10,842 nucleotides of DNA from Deltaproteobacteria bacterium (lineage in GTDB: Bacteria > Desulfobacterota > UBA8473): NCBI GenBank assembly GCA_030643245.1, contig DAOWME010000087.1:1-10842 (forward strand). Reading direction: 5' to 3'. The stretch's first letter is position 1. Each line of letters opens with the position of its first letter. A model generated the notes under the pieces. The model ran no database searches. It was not told where the DNA came from and saw only the letters and a list, made by a program, of their open reading frames with translations. Position numbers and translations under genes: made by a program. This document shows positions 1 through 7,295 of the stretch, in pieces.

Positions 1-177
1 AAATGGCCATTTTTCCCCTGAGCTGCGTTCTCCTCCGGTTTCCGCCTGCGACGTACGATCATGTACGCCTCGGCGCAAACCGTCGTGCGGCCTTGCTCAG
101 ATAAAAAATTGCTCATTTCTGAATTGGAAACCAACTCGTGCCCTTTTCTCAAGAAGTCCATTTATGGATGGACACTA
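1..177 (+). mobile_element. Family A palindromic MITE-like element, copy 1 (left end cut by window edge)
   Basis: This stretch matches 8622-8790 and 10720-10842 almost base for base. Against the copy at the right window edge I count 3 mismatches over the shared 123 bases. It contains the internal inverted repeat CGTAC-gatcat-GTACG (52-67). It ends in the terminus GGATGGACACTA (166-177), whose reverse complement resembles the left terminus TAGTTTCCATCC seen intact at 8613 and 10706. The outermost bases on both sides are TA, as expected for elements that duplicate a TA target (Tc1/mariner or IS630-type MITEs). No transposase is encoded. Its minus-strand frame is open but has no ribosome-binding site. 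It lies downstream of the phosphatase gene. Confidence 0.72.
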
Positions 178-179
178 GA

Positions 180-196
180 TAGCTCCCATCCATAAA
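180..196 (-). repeat. Solo family A terminus forming a hairpin with the end of copy 1
   Basis: TAGCTCCCATCCATAAA matches the reverse-complemented right terminus of copy 1 (TAGTGTCCATCCATAAA) at 14 of 17 positions and faces the other way. Together with 161-171 it makes an 11-base perfect inverted repeat (TTTATGGATGG / CCATCCATAAA) with a 14-base loop, 31-32 bases past the phosphatase stop codon. There is no T-run after the stem, so I do not call it an intrinsic terminator. The simplest reading is a leftover end of a second, lost element. Confidence 0.45.
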
Positions 197-227
197 CAGA
201 GTCTTTATAAGAAGGGCGCTAATCAAG

Positions 228-1184
228 TTAGGGATAAGCATTTTCTCTCCGTGGTGAAAAGCAGGACAGAATTATCCCCTCTAACAATCCATAGTCGCTG
301 ACAATCATCTCATGAAAACCAAGGACCTCCATGATCTTCACGACAACAGCTGTCCCGGCGAGGATTATGTCTTCCCTCCCCTTCTCCAAACCTGGAAGTA
401 CATATCGTTCGGGCACAGGAATTCTCTGTAACCTCTTGTAAATGATCTTCACCGACTCTCTCGTCAAGACATACCTGTTTATCCTCCCCTGGTCATAGAC
501 ATTCATTTTCTGGTCCATTGCAGCAAGTGTGGTGATTGTCCCGGCGGTTCCCACCAAGAAAGAAAACGAGGTCCCAGTCTGTGCTTCAAAACTACATCTC
601 AGCATGGAAGATAATCTATTATTGATAAATACTTCCAGTTTTCCCACTTCTGCAGTGCTAGGAGGGTCGGATTGTATAAACCTTTCAGTTAGATAGACTG
701 ATCCAAGCTCCGTACTGTAAGTTGCCAAGGGGACTTTGCCTTGTACCACGATAAATTCCGTACTCCCTCCTCCGATATCAACGACAACGGCCCTATCAAC
801 AAGATCATCTATGATCGACAGGATACCTATTAATGCAATTCTGGCTTCCTCGTCCCCTGAGATGACCGTTACTTCTAAACCGGTGCTTTGGTAAACTTGC
901 TGCAGAAATTCGTCTCTATTGGCAGCTTCCCTGACTATACTAGTGGCCACAGCAACTGTAGTTCGTATATTGCATTCTTTCAGTAAATTCGCATATTCCT
1001 CTAAGACTTTTGCACTCCTTCCCATTGCTTTGGGGGAGATCCTCCCTGTCCTTACGAAGTCCTCCCCCAGTCGAGTGATCTTCCGCCTGGTCATTATCTT
1101 TTTCAAGTTTCCCATTCCATCTATCTCAGCGACTAATAGACGAATACTATTTGTGCCGATATCAATGGATGCTGCTCTTGTCAT
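228..1184 (-). CDS. ppx: Ppx/GppA-family exopolyphosphatase / pppGpp phosphohydrolase
   Basis: Hydrolyses terminal phosphates from polyphosphate or from pppGpp; sequence alone does not separate the two activities. The 318-residue protein has the ASKHA-fold phosphate motifs: DIGTNSIRLL (residues 8-17), SGDEEAR (109-115, carrying the probable catalytic Glu), DIGGGSTEF (136-144), GTAGTITTLAAM (212-223) and SDYGLLEGI (296-304). Its length is that of the two-domain catalytic core only; the C-terminal HD-like and helical domains of E. coli Ppx (about 510 residues) are absent, as in many short bacterial members. The ATG at 1182-1184 follows a G-rich stretch (GGGGGAAAAG) that can serve as ribosome-binding site. 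A family B element begins 47 bases upstream of the start, and a truncated family A copy lies downstream. Confidence 0.9.
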   Translation of the reverse strand: MTRAASIDIGTNSIRLLVAEIDGMGNLKKIMTRRKITRLGEDFVRTGRISPKAMGRSAKVLEEYANLLKECNIRTTVAVATSIVREAANRDEFLQQVYQSTGLEVTVISGDEEARIALIGILSIIDDLVDRAVVVDIGGGSTEFIVVQGKVPLATYSTELGSVYLTERFIQSDPPSTAEVGKLEVFINNRLSSMLRCSFEAQTGTSFSFLVGTAGTITTLAAMDQKMNVYDQGRINRYVLTRESVKIIYKRLQRIPVPERYVLPGLEKGREDIILAGTAVVVKIMEVLGFHEMIVSDYGLLEGIILSCFSPRRENAYP

Positions 1185-1230
1185 TACTTTTCCCCCACCA
1201 CAGCCTCTGCTACGTCATAGCTGTGACCAC

Positions 1231-1417
1231 TTAGGGACGGGGACGAAATAACTTCCTCAAGTTGGCGCTCAGATTTAGGTTAGATTTGTTCGATCTGAAA
1301 ACGCAAAACCACAGGAATAGTCTTACCTATTTCGAGGATTTTGTGTTTGAAGATAGGGCAAAGATGGCCTGAAGATGAGATGTACAAATGGGGAAGTTAT
1401 TTCGGCCTCGCCCCTTA
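1231..1417. mobile_element. Family B palindromic MITE/REPIN-like element, copy 1
   Basis: A 187-base near-complete imperfect palindrome. Its outer 26 bases (1231-1256, starting TTAGGGACGGGGACGAAATA) match the reverse complement of 1392-1417 at 22 of 26 positions. The pairing continues inward: CTCAGATTTAGG near 1270 against the complement of CCTGAAGATGAG near 1370, and AAACGCAAAACC against GGATTTTGTGTTT. The apex is AATAG-loop-CTATT. A second copy in the same orientation lies at 9966-10151. There is no plausible open reading frame. It fills most of the 302-base gap between ihfB and the phosphatase gene, and I see no convincing promoter in it. Confidence 0.75.
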
Positions 1418-1442
1418 TTTCATACAAGAGGTGAGTAGTGAT

Positions 1443-1466
1443 GAAACGACCATTTTGGTAGGTTTC
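1443..1466 (-). other. Small hairpin downstream of ihfB
   Basis: GAAAC-GACC-atttt-GGTA-GTTTC-type inverted repeat 20 bases beyond the ihfB stop codon: outer stem GAAAC/GTTTC, inner stem ACC/GGT. No T-tract follows on the minus strand, so an intrinsic terminator is not supported. It could be a weak or Rho-assisted 3' end, or chance. Confidence 0.25.
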
Positions 1467-1486
1467 TGGACGTCAAGTTCAATCGT

Positions 1487-1777
1487 TTAATCTGCTTTTC
1501 TTAGGTCTACCCTTTCCTTCATCTCCTTCCCGGCTTTGAAAAACAGGGTTTTCTTTTTGGGTATATTCACAACAACTCCGGTCTTGGGATTTCTCCCACA
1601 TCTGGCGTCTCTGTTCTTCACCCTAAAACTCCCAAATCCACGAATTTCGATTCTTTCTTCCCTTATTAGGGCGTCGATCATACTATTAAAGATGACATCA
1701 ACTATTACTTTGGTGTCTTTCTTCGTGATTTCAGAAACCCTTTCAGATACCATTTTGACTAATTTACTCTTTGTCAT
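1487..1777 (-). CDS. ihfB: Integration host factor beta-type DNA-bending protein (HU/IHF family)
   Basis: A small basic nucleoid protein that binds and sharply bends DNA, acting as a homodimer or with an IhfA partner. The 96-residue protein starts MTKSKLVKMVSE, has the IHF-beta-like ERIEIRGFGSF signature, and has the flexible-arm motif GRNPKTG containing the intercalating proline. Length is normal for the family. The ATG at 1775-1777 is chosen because GAAAGGAAC sits just upstream and the family N-terminus begins there. The same frame is open for 43 more codons upstream, but those encode a Cys-rich stretch with no family similarity. The location downstream of rpsA, as in E. coli rpsA-ihfB, supports the beta assignment over HU. 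A TATTAT (complement of 1880-1885) about 100 bases upstream could be a -10 box, with no clear -35. Confidence 0.88.
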   Translation of the reverse strand: MTKSKLVKMVSERVSEITKKDTKVIVDVIFNSMIDALIREERIEIRGFGSFRVKNRDARCGRNPKTGVVVNIPKKKTLFFKAGKEMKERVDLRKAD

Positions 1778-1972
1778 ACGTGAGTTCCTTTCAAAAAATT
1801 CATTACAACAGGCAACAAGAAGCATGCAACAAACATGACAATGGCTATTGAGCATCAAACGAAAAAATGTTAAACTTAAATAATATGGACACGTGCAGTT
1901 ATACAAATCCAGAATGTTGACGTTACTCTGATGATTCAGTCAATCAACAGGATTGCATTAAGTGCTGGCTGC

Positions 1973-2962
1973 TTAGGTCGAATAATATTGGAGTACGTTG
2001 CAAAACGTAATTTTCCAATGGAGGAGGATAGGCAGGTGAAAAAGCAGTGTGGATCTTCCTGCGTCAGATTTTCCATTAGTAACACCGGATAGATAATTAA
2101 ACTGGCTGCCTTCGCCCTTTAGATAGTCTATGATAGCCTTAACTGTACCCTGGAGGATAAAGTCCAATATTGAAAGCTTCTTCTTCGGAGGATAGACCAC
2201 CTTTGGTTCACCCTTGATGCCAACCATTTTGGCTGCCATAGAGATGGCATCCTGTAAGTTGCCAAGGGAATCAACCAATCCCAGTGCCTTAGCCTGTTCT
2301 CCTGAAAATATCCTTCCATCTGCGATCGCGGTGACCTCTTCTTTTTTCAAGTTTCTACCATCTGCAATCGCCTCGATAAATTGATTATGAATATTATCGA
2401 TAACCTCCTGTAGCATTCTCTCCTCTTGTTCCGTAACACTCCTAAAGGGAGACATGACGTCCTTGTACTCTCCACTTTTAATGATTACACTCTTAAATCC
2501 AATTTTTTTCACCAATTCTTCTACATTTGCAAATTTAATGATTACTCCGATACTCCCGATGATAGTACCGGGATTTGCCACTATCTTATCTGCAGCGCAG
2601 GCGATATAGTAGCCACCTGAGGCCGCCACAGACCCAATAGACACCACTACCTTTTTCTTGTCTCCTATCTTCCTAACTTCTTCATAGATTTCTTGTGATG
2701 GACCTACACCACCCCCTGGAGAGTCAATCCTCAATACGATTGCTTTGACACTTCGGTCCTTCATAAACCTTAAGAGTTGGTCTATAACAGTCTTTGATTC
2801 CTTAATCACCCCCTTAACCTTCACTACAGCAATCCTGTCTCCCATAGAGAAGACGGCGTTTACACCACCAGTAGTATGCATAACCAGAAGAACCGATAAG
2901 AAGAACACAACAAGAAATGCACCTATCACCACAATACCTACTAAAACAGGATGTCTCTTCAT
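1973..2962 (-). CDS. sppA: Signal peptide peptidase SppA (S49 family, short form)
   Basis: Membrane-anchored Ser-Lys protease that degrades cleaved signal peptides at the outer face of the inner membrane. The 329-residue protein begins MKRHPVLVGIV, followed by one hydrophobic anchor (about residues 6-28). It has the core motifs RIDSPGGGV, SVAASGGYY (catalytic Ser115) and SGEYKDVMSPF (catalytic Lys167). The 52-residue Ser-Lys spacing equals that recalled for B. subtilis SppA (Ser147/Lys199). It is the short single-domain form, not the 67-kDa E. coli type. The ATG at 2960-2962 lies one base past the rpsA TAA (TAAAATG), implying translational coupling. A 25-codon upstream extension inside rpsA is rejected because it would precede the membrane anchor with unrelated residues. 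The last 35 or so residues are not recognisable. Confidence 0.93.
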   Translation of the reverse strand: MKRHPVLVGIVVIGAFLVVFFLSVLLVMHTTGGVNAVFSMGDRIAVVKVKGVIKESKTVIDQLLRFMKDRSVKAIVLRIDSPGGGVGPSQEIYEEVRKIGDKKKVVVSIGSVAASGGYYIACAADKIVANPGTIIGSIGVIIKFANVEELVKKIGFKSVIIKSGEYKDVMSPFRSVTEQEERMLQEVIDNIHNQFIEAIADGRNLKKEEVTAIADGRIFSGEQAKALGLVDSLGNLQDAISMAAKMVGIKGEPKVVYPPKKKLSILDFILQGTVKAIIDYLKGEGSQFNYLSGVTNGKSDAGRSTLLFHLPILLHWKITFCNVLQYYST

Positions 2963-2963
2963 T

Positions 2964-4838
2964 TTAGGTCTCACGGTCCGTTTTTTGTTCAAGCTCTTCC
3001 TTAAGAAGCTCGCCCAGATTAGAGACTGCGGACTCATGGTTATTTAAAAATCTCTTGATATCCGCTTTCTCTGTCACTTCATCCAAATCCTTGATGCTTA
3101 GCCCAATCTTCCTTTCCTTCTTTACAATGTTGATGATTGCGGCAGAAATCTTTTCTCCCACCTGGGTAAAATCTCCAGGGTGTTTCACCTTTTCCTTACC
3201 AATTTCAGAGACATGAACCAGTCCCTCAATCCCTTCCTCCAGTTCGACAAATATTCCGAAATCTCTGATATTAGTAACAATCCCGGATATTACCTGTCCC
3301 AGATGGTACTTCTCGGATATGTTGTCCCACGGATCTGCTTCAAGTTGTTTAATCCCCAAGGAAAATCTCTCATTTTCTTGGTCCACATTCAAGACAACAA
3401 CTTCCACCCTTTGACCTTTCTGATACAATTCAGCGGGGTTCTTTATTTTCTGTTTCCATGAAACATCTGATATATGAACCAATCCATCAATCCCTTCCTC
3501 GACTCCCACAAAGATACCGAAGTCCGTCACGTTTTTGACTATGCCCTCAATCCGAGCGCCGGGAGGATATTTCTCTTTAACTATATCCCATGGGTTCGGT
3601 TCCACCTGTTTCATACCCAGAGAAATCCTTTTCTTGGATGTGTCGATGTCTAGAACCATAGTCAGTATCTCGTCACCCACGGCCAAGACTTTCGACGGAT
3701 ATCTTATCTTTTGAGTCCAAGACATCTCGGAAACGTGCACCAGCCCTTCAACCCCTTCTTCCAACCTGATGAAGGCACCATAATCCGTTAGGCTCACCAC
3801 CTTTCCTGTAACCTTTGAACCGATCGGATACTTTTCCACAGCGTCAGTCCATGGGTCAGGTGTAGTCTGTTTTAACCCAAGAGATACCCTTTCGTTCTCT
3901 CTGTCAAACTTCAGAACTTTAACGGTCATCTGGTCTCCCATTGAACATATGTCCTTTGGGTGGTTGACCCTCCCCCATGATAAATCTGTGATATGCAGAA
4001 GACCATCGATTCCCCCGAGATCTATAAATACACCATAATCGGTGATATTTTTCACGAATCCTTCAACGATCGCCCCCTCTTCCAAGTTCTCCAGGGTTTT
4101 CTTCCTCAAGGATTCTCTTTCTTTTTCCAGGATGGCTCTTCTGGACAGAACGATGTTCCCTTGTCTCCTGTTGAATTTCAATATCTTAAATTCAAACCTC
4201 TTACCTATTAACTCTTCAAAATCTCTGACAGGACGAAGATCAATTTGAGATCCGGGCAAAAAAGCATTGATACCAATGTCTACAGACAGTCCACCTTTTA
4301 TCCTGGAGACGATTTCTCCCTCTATAACGTCATCCTCGTTGTATATCCTACTGATATCAGTCCATATCTTTAGTTTGTCTGCCTTATCTTTGGACAAAAC
4401 CATAAATCCGTCCTGATTTTCTCTCTTCTCAACCAGGACGTGAACTTCATCACCTATATTGACAGTTACCTCTCCATTTTCATCAAGGAATTCCTCGATC
4501 GACACCTGTCCTTCAGACTTATACCCAACATCAACCATAATATAGTTTGGGGTAACCTGAATGACAGTTCCCTTAACAACTTCTCCTCTTTGCAGCGTAT
4601 TATTCAAACTACTTTCGAAAAGCTGTTCAAAGTTCTCCTCTTTATGTGCATCCTCATCTTCCAGTTCAGTGTTTGTGTCTACATTTTTATCTTCAGGCAT
4701 AGACTCATTACCCTGAACTACATCATCTTTGTTTTCCTCTTTACGTGCATCCTCATCTTCCAGTTCAGTGTTTGTGTCTACATTTTTATCTTCAGGCATA
4801 GACTCATTACCCTGAACTACATCATCTTTGTTTTCCAT
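2964..4838 (-). CDS. rpsA: 30S ribosomal protein S1, six S1 domains, duplicated acidic N-terminus
   Basis: Binds mRNA leaders on the 30S subunit and helps start translation of structured or weak-SD messages. The 624-residue protein has six OB-fold S1 repeats at about 85-152, 169-236, 254-324, 339-411, 426-498 and 513-584. Domains 3-6 share the TDYG(V/A)F / DGL(L/V)H(I/V)S pattern; the first two are divergent, as is normal for ribosome-binding domains of Gram-negative S1. It is longer than E. coli S1 (557) mainly because of an acidic 33-residue N-terminal segment present twice (residues 2-34 and 35-67). The ATG at 4836-4838 follows TAGGAGG with a rather long 11-base spacer. Upstream is a family A element; downstream sppA starts one base after the stop. 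Confidence 0.97.
   Translation of the reverse strand: MENKDDVVQGNESMPEDKNVDTNTELEDEDARKEENKDDVVQGNESMPEDKNVDTNTELEDEDAHKEENFEQLFESSLNNTLQRGEVVKGTVIQVTPNYIMVDVGYKSEGQVSIEEFLDENGEVTVNIGDEVHVLVEKRENQDGFMVLSKDKADKLKIWTDISRIYNEDDVIEGEIVSRIKGGLSVDIGINAFLPGSQIDLRPVRDFEELIGKRFEFKILKFNRRQGNIVLSRRAILEKERESLRKKTLENLEEGAIVEGFVKNITDYGVFIDLGGIDGLLHITDLSWGRVNHPKDICSMGDQMTVKVLKFDRENERVSLGLKQTTPDPWTDAVEKYPIGSKVTGKVVSLTDYGAFIRLEEGVEGLVHVSEMSWTQKIRYPSKVLAVGDEILTMVLDIDTSKKRISLGMKQVEPNPWDIVKEKYPPGARIEGIVKNVTDFGIFVGVEEGIDGLVHISDVSWKQKIKNPAELYQKGQRVEVVVLNVDQENERFSLGIKQLEADPWDNISEKYHLGQVISGIVTNIRDFGIFVELEEGIEGLVHVSEIGKEKVKHPGDFTQVGEKISAAIINIVKKERKIGLSIKDLDEVTEKADIKRFLNNHESAVSNLGELLKEELEQKTDRET
4638..4835. repeat. 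99-bp tandem duplication inside rpsA
   Basis: Two direct 99-base units (4737-4835 and 4638-4736) encode residues 2-34 and 35-67 of S1. They differ at a single base that I can find, giving Arg32 (cgt) in the first unit and His65 (cat) in the second. Each unit starts ENKDDVV and ends with E-D-A-(R/H)-K-E. The near identity, including third positions, points to a recent in-frame duplication. Confidence 0.95.
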
Positions 4839-4880
4839 TAAAAGACTGTCCTCCTAATCAATTTATTTTCCTGCTTATCC

Positions 4881-5025
4881 TAGTGTTAATCCATAAATGG
4901 TCTTTTTGCACAATATCTGCATTATGCTCAAAAAATAATCCTCGGAATATTAAACATATGCCTGCGGTTATTTTTTTCGCATGCCTTGATCTTGAACAAA
5001 AATCCTCATTTCTGGATGGACACTA
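4881..5025. mobile_element. Degenerate small family A element in the cmk-rpsA junction
   Basis: The ends are inverted repeats: TAGTGTTAATCCATAAATG (4881-4899) and the complement of CATTTCTGGATGGACACTA (5007-5025), matching at 16 of 19 positions and closely resembling the right terminus of copy 1. Inner bases near the left end also align with the left arm of the long copies (for example CTGC-TT-T-CTCA). The sequence TATCCTA occurs on both sides (4876-4882 and 5024-5030), a candidate target-site duplication. If so, the element proper is 4883-5023. It overlaps the 3' end of cmk and ends about 43 bases before the rpsA start, so it would form part of the rpsA leader in a cmk-rpsA transcript. Confidence 0.65.
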
Positions 5026-5715
5026 TCCTAATTCTCCAATAATTTTCAGCATCTTATCCGCCAATTCCTGAACGGACATATGGGTAGAATCGATGTCAAT
5101 AGCATCAACAGCCGCTTTCAAAGGGGCATATTCTCTTGTGCTGTCACTACGATCCCTAAGGACTGTTTCCCTGGTAACCTCCTTCAGATCTACATTCTCC
5201 CCTTTTTCTATTAATTCTTTGTACCTTCTCTTGCCTCGTTCTTCCGGCAAGGCATCAAGGTAGAACTTAATATCAGCATCAGGGAAAACAACCGTTCCAA
5301 TATCTCTTCCCTCTACAATAACACCGCCGTTTTTTCCGATCCTTCTCTGAAACTTAAGCAGGGCATCCCTCACAGCCATTTTGGCAGAAACGCTTGATGC
5401 CAGTAAACTTATACTGGGAGATCTTATGGCCTCTGTGACATCCCTGCCATCCAGCATTACCTTTAACCTACCGTTTTCCATGGAAAAGAGGATGTCAACC
5501 TCTGCGCACAACCGTGCGAGGCTAGCTTCATCGTCAGTATCAATACCTTCTTCCTCTACTCGCAAGGCAACTGCCCTATACATTGCCCCTGTATCAACAT
5601 AGGTATAGTCAAGACTATTTGCCAACATTTTGCTTACCGTACTTTTCCCAACAGCCGATGGTCCATCGATGGCGATGACGAGTCTTTTCTTCATTTGCAT
5701 AAATGCCTCAAACAT
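5023..5715 (-). CDS. cmk: Cytidylate (CMP/dCMP) kinase
   Basis: Phosphorylates CMP and dCMP with ATP in the cytosol, feeding CTP and dCTP pools. The 230-residue protein shows the P-loop GPSAVGKST (18-26), DTGAMYRA (41-48), the NMP-binding segment GRDVTEAIRSPSIS, the EGRDIGTVVFPDAD motif (135-148) and the lid-region DRSDSTREYAPL. Length is typical. Three in-frame ATGs are possible: 5715 (preceded by AAGGA), 5700 (preceded by GAGG at a good distance) and 5694 (closest to the usual family N-terminus, with a poorer spacing). The longest is given, so up to seven N-terminal residues are uncertain. The TAG stop at 5023-5025 lies inside the terminus of the inserted family A element. A strong hairpin sits 23 bases upstream of the first ATG. 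Gene order cmk-rpsA is widespread in proteobacteria. Confidence 0.95.
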   Translation of the reverse strand: MFEAFMQMKKRLVIAIDGPSAVGKSTVSKMLANSLDYTYVDTGAMYRAVALRVEEEGIDTDDEASLARLCAEVDILFSMENGRLKVMLDGRDVTEAIRSPSISLLASSVSAKMAVRDALLKFQRRIGKNGGVIVEGRDIGTVVFPDADIKFYLDALPEERGKRRYKELIEKGENVDLKEVTRETVLRDRSDSTREYAPLKAAVDAIDIDSTHMSVQELADKMLKIIGELG

Positions 5716-5738
5716 TCCATCCTTGCAGCGATATGGAC

Positions 5739-5796
5739 TTCCATATATCAGAAATCCGGAAACCTATTTGCGTTTCCAAGTTTCTGATATATGGAA
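5739..5796. repeat. Long perfect hairpin in the aroA-cmk gap / cmk leader
   Basis: A 16-base perfect inverted repeat, TTCCATATATCAGAAA (5739-5754) and TTTCTGATATATGGAA (5781-5796), encloses a nested perfect pair GGAAAC (5758-5763) / GTTTCC (5772-5777) around an 8-base loop. No T-run follows, so it is not a standard terminator. ATATGGA at 5731-5737 can instead pair with TCCATAT at 5740-5746, an alternative to the main stem. The end motif TTCCAT-CAGAAAT resembles family A termini (TTTCCATCCAGAAAT), so it may be a miniature relative. The rest of the 220-base gap (5797-5935) shows only a weak TATCGGT / ACCGATA pair. Confidence 0.7.
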
Positions 5797-5935
5797 ATTC
5801 ACAACCTTATCGGTCGAAATCCTTGACTCGTACCAAAACATACGACTTACTCTGATTCCTCCCTCTCGCCTTGTGAAAATTTATGCCTGAACACCGATAG
5901 GTCGTTAGTTGCTCATCATCCCCTTAGGAGATCCG

Positions 5936-7231
5936 CTAGTGAGTGAGAGAAAGCATTATATCTTTAAAACCGGGAAACGATGTTCCTATGCACGAAGTAT
6001 CCAGTACAACTGTCCTGCCCGAAGCCCTGAGGCCTGCGACCATCAGCGACATGGCAACACGGTGATCCCCGAAACTCTGGCATTCACATCCCCTTAGGTC
6101 CTCTCTGCCGGATATGGCCATGCCATCCTCGAATTCCTCTACCGCCACCCCAAATTTTTTCAACTCACGAGTCATAGCCGCGATTCTATCGGTTTCCTTA
6201 ACCCTTAGTTCTTTCGCACCTCTAATAACTGTTAGCCCTTCTGCCACGGATGCCGCTACGGACAGGATGGGAAACTCATCTATCGTCTTCGGCACGAGTC
6301 TTCCTTCTATTGTGACCCCACGGAGATGGCTGGTTTTGACCAATATGTCTGCTATGGGTTCTCCCATTTTCTCTTCTTTATTAAGTATCTCGATCTTCCC
6401 GTTCATCTCTTTGAGTATCTCTAATATCCCGGTGCGGCTCGGATTTACGCCGACGCGTGTTAATAGGATTTCCGAGCCCGGGATGATCAAGGCTGCCACA
6501 ATAAAAAAAGCTGCAGAGGATATATCTCCCGGAATCTCAATATCCCTCCCCTCAAAACTAGCCCCACCGGACACACTTACCGAATTATCTCCTCTCTCTA
6601 AATTAGCGCCGAAAAAACCGAACATTCGCTCAGTATGATCCCTTGACAGAGAAGGTTCCCTCACTTTCGTAACTCCGTCGGCATAAAGTCCTGCCAAAAG
6701 GATCGCCGACTTGACCTGTGCACTGGCAATGGGAGAGGCATAATTAATTGGCTCCAGCTTCGTCCCGTTGATCACAAGAGGAGCATAATTTCCGTTTTTC
6801 CTCCCCAAAATTTTCGCCCCCATGGAAGAGAGCGGTTCAACAATCCTCTTCATAGGTCGCTTACGTAGGGAATTATCTCCAGTAATTACAGAGAAAAACC
6901 TCTGGCCGCTTAGTAAACCGGTTAGGAGTCGCATAGTCGTCCCAGAGTTCCCGGAATCGATAACATTTTCGGGTTCCCTTAGACCATGAAGCCCCCTTCC
7001 GTTTATTATCCACTGACCTCTTCCTGGTTCTTCAATCTCAACACCCATCATTCGAAAGGCATTGAGAGTTCTCATGTTATCATCACCCATGGAAAGACCT
7101 TCAATTCGGGTCCTGCCGTTTGCCAAAGATCCCACAATCAAGGCCCGATGAGAGATGGACTTGTCCCCGGGTACGGCAAATTCTCCTTTTAAATGTGTTT
7201 TTCTTTCGAGGGCTATCTTTTCCAAGGTCAC
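5936..7231 (-). CDS. aroA: 3-phosphoshikimate 1-carboxyvinyltransferase (EPSP synthase)
   Basis: Joins shikimate-3-phosphate and PEP to give EPSP, the sixth step of the shikimate pathway. The 431-residue protein has PGDKSISHRA (21-30), SGNSGTTMR (93-101), RKRPM with the active-site Arg (near 123-127), SAQVK (170-174), RDHTE (197-201), the catalytic-acid region DEFP (319-322), KETDR (345-349), GDHRVAM (388-394) and SFPGF (418-422). GDKS, SAQ-K and R-H-E place it nearer the class II / Gram-positive-like group than E. coli AroA; the NPTR-type motif reads NPSR. The loop keeps the Gly that is replaced by Ala in CP4. The start is GTG at 7229-7231 with only a weak GGAA upstream; a TTG two codons later is possible. 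It lies 64 bases after pheA. Confidence 0.95.
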   Translation of the reverse strand: MTLEKIALERKTHLKGEFAVPGDKSISHRALIVGSLANGRTRIEGLSMGDDNMRTLNAFRMMGVEIEEPGRGQWIINGRGLHGLREPENVIDSGNSGTTMRLLTGLLSGQRFFSVITGDNSLRKRPMKRIVEPLSSMGAKILGRKNGNYAPLVINGTKLEPINYASPIASAQVKSAILLAGLYADGVTKVREPSLSRDHTERMFGFFGANLERGDNSVSVSGGASFEGRDIEIPGDISSAAFFIVAALIIPGSEILLTRVGVNPSRTGILEILKEMNGKIEILNKEEKMGEPIADILVKTSHLRGVTIEGRLVPKTIDEFPILSVAASVAEGLTVIRGAKELRVKETDRIAAMTRELKKFGVAVEEFEDGMAISGREDLRGCECQSFGDHRVAMSLMVAGLRASGRTVVLDTSCIGTSFPGFKDIMLSLTH

Positions 7232-7295
7232 TTCATTCCGGTTGGTTATCGATGAATTTAAAATTTCTGAACTTATCGAAGTTTATAGCGACTCT

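Noticed and set aside
161..196. Intrinsic terminator for the phosphatase gene
   Set aside because: The stem lacks a following T-run on the transcribed strand and is better explained by two opposing element ends.
1231..1417. CRISPR-like or tRNA-like content in the repeat-rich spacers
   Set aside because: There are no regularly spaced short repeats with unique spacers and no cloverleaf; the repeats are dispersed palindromic elements.
1778..1906. In-frame upstream extension of ihfB (43 extra codons)
   Set aside because: The extra residues are Cys-rich and unlike any HU/IHF N-terminus. The internal ATG at 1777 has a good ribosome-binding site and the family start sequence.
2963..3037. Longer sppA start overlapping rpsA
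   Set aside because: It would add 25 unrelated residues before the membrane anchor; the ATG one base after the rpsA stop is the natural coupled start.
5764..5841. Possible 25-codon leader peptide before cmk starting MFWYE and ending in the hairpin loop
   Set aside because: The aromatic start is suggestive beside aroA, but the only good SD-like sequence (GGGAGG) is too far upstream, and cmk is not expected to respond to aromatic amino acids.
6114..6638. A 174-codon plus-strand open frame, and other plus-strand frames opposite ppx, rpsA, pheA and htpX
   Set aside because: They lie antisense to well-recognised conserved genes and encode low-complexity or unrecognisable peptides; they are shadow frames.
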